From: Caulobacter sp.
Lineage (GTDB): Bacteria > Pseudomonadota > Alphaproteobacteria > Caulobacterales > Caulobacteraceae
DNA: 64,000 bases
Direction of reading: 5' to 3'
NCBI RefSeq assembly: GCF_017744445.1
Contig: NZ_JAGIBH010000012.1
Location: forward strand, 1-64,000
The notes under the pieces were generated by a model, which was not told where the DNA came from, searched no databases, and saw only the letters and a list, made by a program, of their open reading frames with translations. The position numbers and the translations under genes were made by a program. Shown here piece by piece: positions 15,194 through 21,913 of this stretch (within the stretch, counting starts at the first letter, position 1; every line of letters starts with the position of its first letter).

Positions 15194-16201
15194 ATGGCGA
15201 CCATTCAAGACGTTGCCCGCGACGCGGGCGTCTCCACAGCGACTGTTTCCAGGGTGTTCAGCGCGCCCGAACTGGTGCTGGAGACCACGCGCCATAAGGT
15301 GATGGAGGCTGTCACCCGCCTGGGTTACGAGCCCAACTTCGCGGCCAAGAGCCTGCGCACCCTTCGGACCGAAAAGATCCTGGTCACCGTGCCGGACATC
15401 TCCAACCCGTTCTTCTCGCAGGTCATCCGGGGCGTCGAGGAAGCCGCCCTGGCCGCCGGCTATTCGGTGCTGCTGGGCGACACCCGCCATGAGGAGACGC
15501 GCGAGGAGCAATATGCGGCCATGTTCCGCCGCAAGGAGGCCGACGGCCTGATCTTCCTGGGCCATCGCCTGCCCGACGTGCTGGCCGAGATGGTCGCCGC
15601 CAAGGGCCCCAAGACGCCGATCGTCAATGGCTGCGAGTTCCGCCCGGGCCTGGCCGTCTCCAGCGCCCATATCGACAACGAGCGCGCCGCCGCCGAGGCC
15701 GTCGAGTATCTCTACGAGCTTGGCCACACCCGCGTCGGCGCGGTGACCGGCCCGCTGGCCAGCCCGATCAGCAGCGACCGCCTGAACGGCGTGCTGGCCG
15801 CCGCCCAGCGTCATGGCCGCGCCAGCGCCCTACGCATCGCCATCGGCGACTTCTCGATCGAGTCGGGCGTGCGCCAGGCCGGCGAGCTGCTGGACGAGCC
15901 CGGCCGGCCGACGGCGATCTTCTGCTTCAGTGACGAGATGGCCATGGGCGCGCTGGAGGCGATCCGCCAGCGCGGCCTGCGGTGTCCCGAGGACGTGTCG
16001 CTGGTCGGCTTCGACGACATCCGCTTCGCCCAGTACCTGTATCCGCAGCTGACCACGGTGCGCCAGCCCAAGGAGCAGATCGGCCACGAGGTGGTGCGTT
16101 TGCTGTTGGACATCCTGGCCGACCGGACCAGCACCCTGCAGAACGTCACCCTGCCCCATCAACTGGTGGTGCGCTCCAGCACCGCGCCGCCGTCAGCCTA
16201 G
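15194..16201 (+). CDS. LacI family transcriptional regulator
   Basis: A protein of 335 aa. ATG 15194 gives the canonical LacI start MATIQDVARDAGVSTATVSR; the upstream extension to 15158 is not conserved. The hinge helix is NFAAKSLRTLRT. The periplasmic-binding-protein-like effector domain begins ILVTVPDISNPFFSQVIRGV and contains GHTRVGAVTGP, IFCFSDEMAMGALEAIRQRG, VSLVGFDDIRFA and LTTVRQPKEQIG. It is divergent from the 3-oxidation operon and is the likely repressor for the island, with the inducer being the sugar or its keto-derivative. Its last nine bases overlap the convergent DUF1080 gene. Confidence 0.93.
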   Translation: MATIQDVARDAGVSTATVSRVFSAPELVLETTRHKVMEAVTRLGYEPNFAAKSLRTLRTEKILVTVPDISNPFFSQVIRGVEEAALAAGYSVLLGDTRHEETREEQYAAMFRRKEADGLIFLGHRLPDVLAEMVAAKGPKTPIVNGCEFRPGLAVSSAHIDNERAAAEAVEYLYELGHTRVGAVTGPLASPISSDRLNGVLAAAQRHGRASALRIAIGDFSIESGVRQAGELLDEPGRPTAIFCFSDEMAMGALEAIRQRGLRCPEDVSLVGFDDIRFAQYLYPQLTTVRQPKEQIGHEVVRLLLDILADRTSTLQNVTLPHQLVVRSSTAPPSA

Positions 16202-16993
16202 CGGCGTCGGCAGCTCGCGAACCCAGATGTTGCGGAAGCTGATCGGCTCGCTGGGATCGCCATGCGCCTGCAGCTTGATCGGCGCAGCCCCGTGCGATTT
16301 GTAGGTCGGCTTGCCGATATAGACCGTCTCGCCGGCCAGCACGGCGTTGTCCTGCACCAGCACGCCATTGTGCAGCACCGTCACCGTCGCCGGCCTGGAC
16401 AGCGCTCCTTCGGCGCCGAAAGTCGGCGGATGCCAGATGATGTCGTAGGTCTGCCACTCGCCCGGCTTGCGGCTGGCGTTCGCCAGGGGCGGATGCTGCT
16501 TGTAGACGCTGGCGGCCTGGCCGTTGACGTAAGTGGCGTTGCCGTAGCTGTCGAGGATCTGCACCTCGTAGCCCTGGTCGCGCGGACCGGTGGACGCCAG
16601 GAAGACGCCGCTGTTGCCCCGCGCCTGCCCCGAGCCGGTGATATTGGCCGGGACACGCCATTCCAGGTGCAGTTGGTAGTCGCGGAACGAGCGCTTGGTC
16701 TCGATGTTGCCGCGCGCCTTGTTGACGGTGATCACTCCGTCGGAAACGGTCCAGCCAGCCGGCGACTTGTCCAGGGCCGAGACCCACTGATCCAGATTCT
16801 TGCCGTCAAAGAGGACGATCGCATCGGCCGGCGCACCGCCGACATCCTGGGCCGGCGCCACGACCGGAACCGCCGGCTTCCAGACCTCGGTCTCTTCCGG
16901 CTTGGCCCCTTCTGGCTTGGTTTGGGCCACAGCCAGAGACACCGCCGCCAGGCCGCCGACCATGGCGAACGCCAGGACGCTGCTACGCTTCAT
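16193..16993 (-). CDS. Secreted DUF1080 protein (3-keto-disaccharide hydrolase family), second copy
   Basis: A protein of 266 aa with a Sec signal peptide (residues 1-23) and a Pro/Glu-rich linker up to about residue 50. The DUF1080 domain has IVLFDGKNLDQWVSALDKS, LEWRVPANITGSGQARGNSG, VFLASTGPRDQGYEVQIL, WQTYDIIWHPPTF, and the closing PIKLQAHGDPSEPISFRNIW. These are the residues usual for the family's catalytic jelly roll, which is more classical here than in the copy at 9353-10159. Its 3' end overlaps the LacI gene by nine bases. Two divergent DUF1080 copies in one island suggest different linkages or anomers. The cleavage function follows from the family, not from this sequence alone. Confidence 0.87.
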   Translation of the reverse strand: MKRSSVLAFAMVGGLAAVSLAVAQTKPEGAKPEETEVWKPAVPVVAPAQDVGGAPADAIVLFDGKNLDQWVSALDKSPAGWTVSDGVITVNKARGNIETKRSFRDYQLHLEWRVPANITGSGQARGNSGVFLASTGPRDQGYEVQILDSYGNATYVNGQAASVYKQHPPLANASRKPGEWQTYDIIWHPPTFGAEGALSRPATVTVLHNGVLVQDNAVLAGETVYIGKPTYKSHGAAPIKLQAHGDPSEPISFRNIWVRELPTPLG

Positions 16994-17053
16994 CTTCGTT
17001 CCCGCTCCCTATCGAGAACGGCAGCATAGGCGCCCAGGCCCAGAAACAACAAC

Positions 17054-17080
17054 GCCTCCGCTGGACGTACCAGCGGAGGC
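17054..17080 (-). terminator. Rho-independent terminator after the small secreted protein
   Basis: A perfect 11-bp stem GCCTCCGCTGG / CCAGCGGAGGC (17054-17064 and 17070-17080) has a 5-base loop. On the minus strand it is followed by GTTGTTGTTT. It lies 30 bases past the stop at 17110. Confidence 0.7.
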
Positions 17081-17109
17081 CATTGCTCGTACCGTATGGA
17101 CGGTAAGTC

Positions 17110-17421
17110 TTACGCGCCGCCCGGGAAGCGGAACGGAACCTTCACGGTGCCGGTCTTGGCGCCCATCGGCAGCTTTTCAGCGATGCACATGGCGGCCTTG
17201 TCGAAGCCCTTACCACCGGCGCTGTTGTCGACGACCTTGCAGTCCGACAGCTTGCCGTCGGCGGCGTTGCACTCGAGCATGACCTGGGCGGCGTCGCGGG
17301 TGTTGGCGAACTGCTGCAGGCAGCGGCCCATCTGGTCTTCGAAACCGCCGGCGGCCGAAGCGGCCTGAGCGACGAAGAAGCTGGCGGCGACGCCGGCGGC
17401 GAGTGCGATCGAGAGTTTCAT
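17110..17421 (-). CDS. Small secreted protein with TonB C-terminal-like end
   Basis: A protein of 103 aa. I chose ATG 17421 because AGGGA is nine bases upstream; an ATG at 17430 is too close to it. Residues 1-23 form a Sec signal peptide (…AASAAGG). The mature part has a paired-cysteine pattern (GRCLQQF, LECNAADGKLSDCKV, MCIAEKL) and ends GTVKVPFRFPGG. The pattern DGKLSDCKVV … KVPFRFP resembles the beta-alpha-beta core of TonB C-terminal domains found alone in secreted proteins. It stands alone with its own terminator. The function is unknown; a periplasmic binding or scaffold role is possible. Confidence 0.7.
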   Translation of the reverse strand: MKLSIALAAGVAASFFVAQAASAAGGFEDQMGRCLQQFANTRDAAQVMLECNAADGKLSDCKVVDNSAGGKGFDKAAMCIAEKLPMGAKTGTVKVPFRFPGGA

Positions 17422-17644
17422 TGGCCCCATTCCCTGTAGCGAGCAACGCTTGGTTTTGATGGGATGGTTATCGCGCCTAAGCCCTAAAGAACGGCCAAGC
17501 TTCACGGTTAATCATATCCAAAAATCATCCGCCTGATGACGAAACCCGGACAGCGCTTGGCCTTGCTTCTGAAATAATAAAAGAGGTTTTCTTAATGGCG
17601 GGGCGGATGGTATCGCTTCCAATCCCAAGAGAGACAGCCCGACC

Positions 17645-18853
17645 ATGTCCGATGCGCAGAGCCGGCGTTCCCGCGAGCCGCACGACGAGGGGGCCAATCT
17701 GTCCGGCACCAATATCGAGCGGGCCGGCGACTACAATCAGCGCGTCGCCCTGCAATCGATCCGCATCGGCCTGGCCAAGACCAAGCAGGAAGTCGCCACC
17801 TATACGGGGCTGACCGTCCCGGCGATCACCAACATCACCAACCGCCTGCTCGAGGAAGGCCTGGTCATCGAGGCCGGCAAGCTGCACGGCGCCCGCGGAC
17901 AGCCGGCCATGACCTTCACGATCAATCCGGACGGCTGCTACTCGATCGGCCTGAATATCGACCGTGACCACATCACGATCGTGCTCCTGGACCTGGCCGG
18001 CAAGGTCCGCGCCCGCGCCTCGCGTGAGGTCGCCTTCGCCAGCCCCAGCCAGGTCGCCGACTTCTTCGAGCAACACCGCAAGGCGTTCCGTAGGCTGAAG
18101 GGTATCCAGGCCGACCGGATCATCGGTGTCGGCGTGGCCGTGCCCGACGACCTGGCCAAGGGCGACCTGCCCCATCGGCCGGCCGACTACGAGGCCTGGA
18201 ACACGGTCGACATCCGCGCCCTGCTCTCGCCCGGCCACGACTGGCCGATCATGGTCGAGAACGACGCCGCCGCGGCCGCCCTGGGCGAGCTGCATTTCGG
18301 CCACGGCATGCGCAATCCCAGCTTCTTCTACATGCTGGTCAGCTCGGGCCTGGGCGGCGGCCTGGTCGTCGACGGCGAGTACTTCCGCGGCGCGCATGGT
18401 CGCAGCGGCGAGCTGGGCTTCCTGCCGGTAAGTGGCTCGGGTTCGGCGACCCTGGAGGACTTCGTCTCGCTGTCGTCGCTGAACGAGGCCCTGGGCGACT
18501 TGGCGCCGGCGGATCCCGCGCAGCTCGCCGACCTGCCGCCGGAAGGCCATGCGCGAGTCGACGCGTGGCTGAACATCGCGGCCGAGCGGCTGTGCGATCC
18601 CCTGGTCGCCATCAGTTGCTTGATCGATCCGCAGGCGGTGTTCATCGGCGGCCGCCTGCCCGGCTCGCTGATCGACCGTCTGGCCCAGGCCGTGAACGAC
18701 AAGCTGGCGGCGCGAAATCTGGCCCTGGCCATGGCCCCGGTGCGCCACGCGGCCCTCGCCGCCGACGCGCCGGCCCTGGGCGCGGCCATCCTGCCGATCA
18801 TCGCGCGCTACCTGCCGGTGCGCTCGGTGCTGCGGAACACCGCCCAGGCCTAG
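17645..18853 (+). CDS. ROK family transcriptional regulator (NagC/Mlc/XylR-like)
   Basis: A protein of 402 aa. The N-terminal winged helix covers about residues 30-90 (TKQEVATYTGLTVPAITNI, then NRLLEEGLVIEAGKLHGARG). A ROK sugar-kinase-like fold follows: YSIGLNIDRDHITIVLLDLA, VMVEN-type IMVENDAAAAALGELHFGHG, LVSSGLGGGLVVDGEYFRGA, and HGRSGELGFLPVSGSG. The usual ROK zinc motif CxCGxxGC after GELG is absent and replaced by PVSGSGSAT, so this is a regulator without the structural zinc. It probably senses a sugar and controls the alpha-galactosidase / TonB receptor operon that converges on it. The target is inferred from position. Confidence 0.88.
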   Translation: MSDAQSRRSREPHDEGANLSGTNIERAGDYNQRVALQSIRIGLAKTKQEVATYTGLTVPAITNITNRLLEEGLVIEAGKLHGARGQPAMTFTINPDGCYSIGLNIDRDHITIVLLDLAGKVRARASREVAFASPSQVADFFEQHRKAFRRLKGIQADRIIGVGVAVPDDLAKGDLPHRPADYEAWNTVDIRALLSPGHDWPIMVENDAAAAALGELHFGHGMRNPSFFYMLVSSGLGGGLVVDGEYFRGAHGRSGELGFLPVSGSGSATLEDFVSLSSLNEALGDLAPADPAQLADLPPEGHARVDAWLNIAAERLCDPLVAISCLIDPQAVFIGGRLPGSLIDRLAQAVNDKLAARNLALAMAPVRHAALAADAPALGAAILPIIARYLPVRSVLRNTAQA

Positions 18854-19034
18854 CCGGTCTGTCCTGGCGCCCACAGCCGCGCTTCGATGCGCTCGACCAG
18901 ATCGCGAACGACGGCCAGGGCGGCGTCGTAGGTCGCCGGCGTCGGCATTCGCAGGCGCGCTACGACCTCGCCATCGGCGCCAGGCCGGCGGCCTCGATCT
19001 TGGTCCCGCCGAAATCGACACCAATCTGGATCAC
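18850..19034 (-). pseudogene. Frameshifted, truncated remnant of a ROK sugar kinase
   Basis: Read from GTG 19034, the minus strand encodes VIQIGVDFGGTKIEAAGL, the N-terminal phosphate-1 loop of ROK kinases such as fructokinase or glucokinase, then runs into a TAG about 24 codons in. In another frame it continues GEVVARLRMPTPATYDAALA followed by VVRDLVERIEARLWAPGQTG and a stop at 18850. These two pieces join as the first ~60 residues of a ~300-aa ROK kinase. The rest is missing. The stop overlaps the last bases of the neighbouring ROK regulator gene, so the truncation point coincides with that gene's end. This explains the otherwise empty 18854-19110 gap. Confidence 0.75.
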
Positions 19035-19110
19035 TGGAAAGCCTCGATAGCGCACGAAGGGGCGCCGCCCCGCGTCAGCGTTGGTTGGAGAAACAGGAAG
19101 ACGGACGCCG

Positions 19111-20313
19111 CTAGGGCGCGATGCGGACCATGACCACGCCGTGCGGCTGGACGGTCGCGACGAACCGCCCCTTCATCGCGACTAGGTCCTTGCCGGCCCA
19201 CAGATCGCGCACCTGAGCCTTCAGCGTCGCGGGATAGCCCAGCTCGGTCCAGTCGACCGTGATCGGCTTGGCCGCCTCGCCACGGTTGAACAGGATCACC
19301 GCCCGGCTGCCATCGGCCAGCGGCTTGGACCACACCTCCAGATCGCCATCGTCGCGCACGCGGCGCCCCTGGACGCCCAGTCGGTCCTGGTTCACGGCGA
19401 TGACCTCCCTGTTCAGCAGGATGTCGCGCGTGTCCTTGTCCATGTTGGCCACGTCATTGCCGGCGATCAGCGGCGCGGCCATCAGGGCCCACAGGCTGAA
19501 GTGCGAGCGATACTCGGTTGTGGTCAGGCCGCCATTGCCGACCTCCAGCATGTCCGGATCGTTCCAGTGGCCTGGCCCCGCGAACGGATGCAGCGGCTCG
19601 TTCAAGTCGACGATGCGAAGGACGCCCAGCGAGTAGTCATGCTTGCCGTCCCACTTGTCGGTGATGTCGCCGGTCGTGCGCCACAGATTACCGATGGCGC
19701 TGGCCCACAGCCACGGCTTGGCCGTGCCCCATTCGCACATCGAGAAGACGATATCGCGGCCGGTCTCGCGCAAGGCGTCCGCCATCAGGGTGTAGGCTTC
19801 CTCGGCGTTGCGTGTACCGGTGGAGCACCAGTCGTACTTCAGATAGTCGACACCCCAGGCGGCATAGGTCTTGGCGTCCTGGTACTCATGTCCCTGGCTG
19901 CCCGGACGACCACCGCAGGTCTGCCGGCCAGCGTCGGAATAGATGCCGAACTTCAAGCCCTTCGAATGGACATAGTCCGCCAGCGCCTTGATGCCGCCGG
20001 GAAAGCGCTTGGCGTCATAGGTAATGAAGCCGTTCGCATCACGCGCGCCATGCCAGCAATCGTCGATCACCACATATTGGTAGCCGGCGTCCTTCATACC
20101 GTTCGAAGCCATGGCGTCAGCGACGCGGCGCACCGTGGCCTCGTCGATATTGCAGGCGAACTTGTTCCAGCTGTTCCAGCCCATCGGCGGCGTCTGGGCC
20201 AGGCCATTGGCGACGCGCGGCGGCGGGTCCTTGTCGGCCGCGAACGCAGCGGATGGGAGAACCAGCGCGGCGGTCGCCAGCAAGGCGATCAGACGCGGGG
20301 ATGGCCTAGGCAT
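19111..20313 (-). CDS. Alpha-galactosidase, GH27, secreted
   Basis: A protein of 400 aa from ATG 20313. Residues 1-26 form a Sec signal peptide (…PSAAFAADK). GH27 landmarks run through the whole catalytic barrel: TPPMGWNSWNKFACNID, YVVIDDCWHGARD, GIYSDAGRQTCGGRPGS, the nucleophile Asp161 in DYLKYDWCS, the acid/base Asp216 in LWRTTGDI, and GHWNDPDMLEVGNGGLT. A short C-terminal beta-sandwich ends VQPHGVVMVRI. It hydrolyses terminal alpha-galactosides in the periplasm or at the cell surface. Its start overlaps the end of the halogenase gene by eight bases, placing it third in the TonB receptor operon. Asn-to-Trp after the nucleophile (KYDWC rather than KYDNC) is a visible variation. Confidence 0.93.
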   Translation of the reverse strand: MPRPSPRLIALLATAALVLPSAAFAADKDPPPRVANGLAQTPPMGWNSWNKFACNIDEATVRRVADAMASNGMKDAGYQYVVIDDCWHGARDANGFITYDAKRFPGGIKALADYVHSKGLKFGIYSDAGRQTCGGRPGSQGHEYQDAKTYAAWGVDYLKYDWCSTGTRNAEEAYTLMADALRETGRDIVFSMCEWGTAKPWLWASAIGNLWRTTGDITDKWDGKHDYSLGVLRIVDLNEPLHPFAGPGHWNDPDMLEVGNGGLTTTEYRSHFSLWALMAAPLIAGNDVANMDKDTRDILLNREVIAVNQDRLGVQGRRVRDDGDLEVWSKPLADGSRAVILFNRGEAAKPITVDWTELGYPATLKAQVRDLWAGKDLVAMKGRFVATVQPHGVVMVRIAP

Positions 20314-21853
20314 CAACGGTTCCTTTCATGGGATCGGGCGTGGAGACACGCTCGAGAATGCTGGCGTGGGTCGGCATCTGCGCCGCGGCCTGACGGCAGG
20401 CCATCCGCACGTGCCGCAGGCGCTCGGCCATGACGCGCTCGTCCATCAGATTGGCCAGCGGGTCGTGGCCCTCGGGCATGCCGCCCTGGCCGATCATGAT
20501 CGCCAGCCAGTTCGGCTCCTGGAAGATGGTCTGGTTGGGGAAGATGGTCGCGCCGCGGGTGCGGAACAGCTCCATCTTCAGCTTCAGCGAGTCCGGGATC
20601 GTCATGTGGCGCATGCGGTCCCACAGCGGCTGACCGACCCGGCGATTGGCGTGGTAGTGGTAGATCAGGAAATCCCGGATCTGCTCCATCTCCTCGCCCA
20701 TCATCTGGCTGTAGAGATCGGCGACGGGCGCATCGATCTTGGCCAGCGGGAAACTGCCGGCCAGCTTGATCAGGCCATGCTGGATCAGGTGGATCGAGGT
20801 CGACTCCAGGGGCTCCAGGAAGCCGCTGGACAGGCCGATCGCCGCGCAGTTCTTGAACCGCGACTTCTTGCGCCGCCCGGTGGTGAACCGCAGGAAACGC
20901 GGATCGGCCAGCACCTTGTTGCCCGGATGCTCGGCCGCCAGGGCCGCCAGCAGGTCGTCGGCCGCCTGGTCGTCGCTGATGAAGTCGCTGACATAGACGT
21001 AGCCGTTGCCGGTGCGGTGCTGCAGCGGGATGCGCCAGCGCCAGCCAGCCGTGTCGGCGGTGGCGCGGGTATAGGGAATCGGATCCTCATAGCGCGTCGT
21101 CGGCACGGCGATGGCGCGGTTGGCCGGCAGGAATTCCGACCAATCGTCATAGCCCACGCCCAGCGCGTCGCCGATCAGCAGACCTCGGAAGCCCGTGCAG
21201 TCGATGAAGAAGTCGCCCGCCAGGGTCTCGCCATCGTCCAGCGCCAGCGAGGCGATCGCGCCGTCCAGCCCATCGAGGTTCACGCCCTTGATCGTGCGTT
21301 CGACACGCTTGACGCCCCGGCCCTCGGCCACCTCACGCAGTAGCTTTGCGTAGAGCGAGGCGTCGAAGTGATAGGCGTGGGCCATGGCCGAGCGCGGGTC
21401 GCGCGGATCCTCCGTGCGCCAGTCGAACTTGCCGGCCTTGGCGGCCACGCAGCTCAGCGAGAACTCGGAAAGGTCAGCCTGGTAGCCCAGCTTGCGGGCC
21501 CGCAGCCAGAAGGCGTGGAACGACACCCCGTCCATCGGCGGGCCGTAGTTGCCGAACGGATGAATATAGGCGTCGCCGGGATCGCCCCAGCCGACGAACT
21601 CGATGCCCAGCTTGTACGTGCCTTGCGTCGACGTCAGCATCCGGCGCTCGTCGACGCCCACCACCTGGTTAAAGAAGGTGATCGGCGGGATCGTCGCCTC
21701 GCCCACCCCGACCGTGCCGATGTCGGCCGACTCCACCAGGGTGATCTTCATCTGCTGGGGCGTGAAGACCTTCGAGAAGAACGCCGCCGACATCCAACCG
21801 GCCGTGCCCCCGCCGACGATGACCAGGTGTGAGATCTTTCCCGCGTTTTCCAT
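20306..21853 (-). CDS. Flavin-dependent (tryptophan-type) halogenase
   Basis: A protein of 515 aa from ATG 21853, which has GAAGG just upstream; an in-frame TTG at 21871 is less likely. The FAD-binding motif VIVGGGTAGWMSAAFF is at residues 11-26. The active-site Lys is about residue 81 (TYKLGIEFVGWG). The halogenase signature WxWxIP is present as GWRWRIPLQ (about 270-278), and the catalytic-Glu region is SGFLEPLESTSIHLI. All marks of a functional PrnA-type enzyme are therefore present, yet it lies between a TonB receptor and an alpha-galactosidase. Halogenase homologues next to TonB receptors are common in this group and their real substrate is unknown. It needs a flavin reductase, which is not in the window. 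Confidence 0.9.
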   Translation of the reverse strand: MENAGKISHLVIVGGGTAGWMSAAFFSKVFTPQQMKITLVESADIGTVGVGEATIPPITFFNQVVGVDERRMLTSTQGTYKLGIEFVGWGDPGDAYIHPFGNYGPPMDGVSFHAFWLRARKLGYQADLSEFSLSCVAAKAGKFDWRTEDPRDPRSAMAHAYHFDASLYAKLLREVAEGRGVKRVERTIKGVNLDGLDGAIASLALDDGETLAGDFFIDCTGFRGLLIGDALGVGYDDWSEFLPANRAIAVPTTRYEDPIPYTRATADTAGWRWRIPLQHRTGNGYVYVSDFISDDQAADDLLAALAAEHPGNKVLADPRFLRFTTGRRKKSRFKNCAAIGLSSGFLEPLESTSIHLIQHGLIKLAGSFPLAKIDAPVADLYSQMMGEEMEQIRDFLIYHYHANRRVGQPLWDRMRHMTIPDSLKLKMELFRTRGATIFPNQTIFQEPNWLAIMIGQGGMPEGHDPLANLMDERVMAERLRHVRMACRQAAAQMPTHASILERVSTPDPMKGTVDA

Positions 21854-21877
21854 GCCGCCTTCGTTCGTCAAAAGGGT

Positions 21878-21902
21878 CCCCGCCGGCGAGAGGCCGGCGG
21901 GG
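21878..21902 (-). terminator. Hairpin between receptor and halogenase genes, possible partial terminator
   Basis: A perfect 10-bp GC stem CCCCGCCGGC / GCCGGCGGGG (21878-21887 and 21893-21902) has a 5-base loop. On the minus strand it is followed by ACCCTTTTG. It lies directly after the receptor stop. A leaky terminator would set more receptor than enzyme from one promoter; it could also be an mRNA-stabilising hairpin. Confidence 0.55.
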
Positions 21903-21913
21903 TTACAGGGGGC

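Noticed and set aside
17645-18853. ROK sugar kinase (enzyme) instead of regulator
   Set aside because: There is an N-terminal winged helix, and the CxCGxxGC zinc motif needed by most ROK kinases is absent.
18850-19034. Simple sequencing error in an intact kinase
   Set aside because: Repairing the frame gives only about 60 codons and then a stop next to the ROK regulator, so most of the kinase is truly missing.
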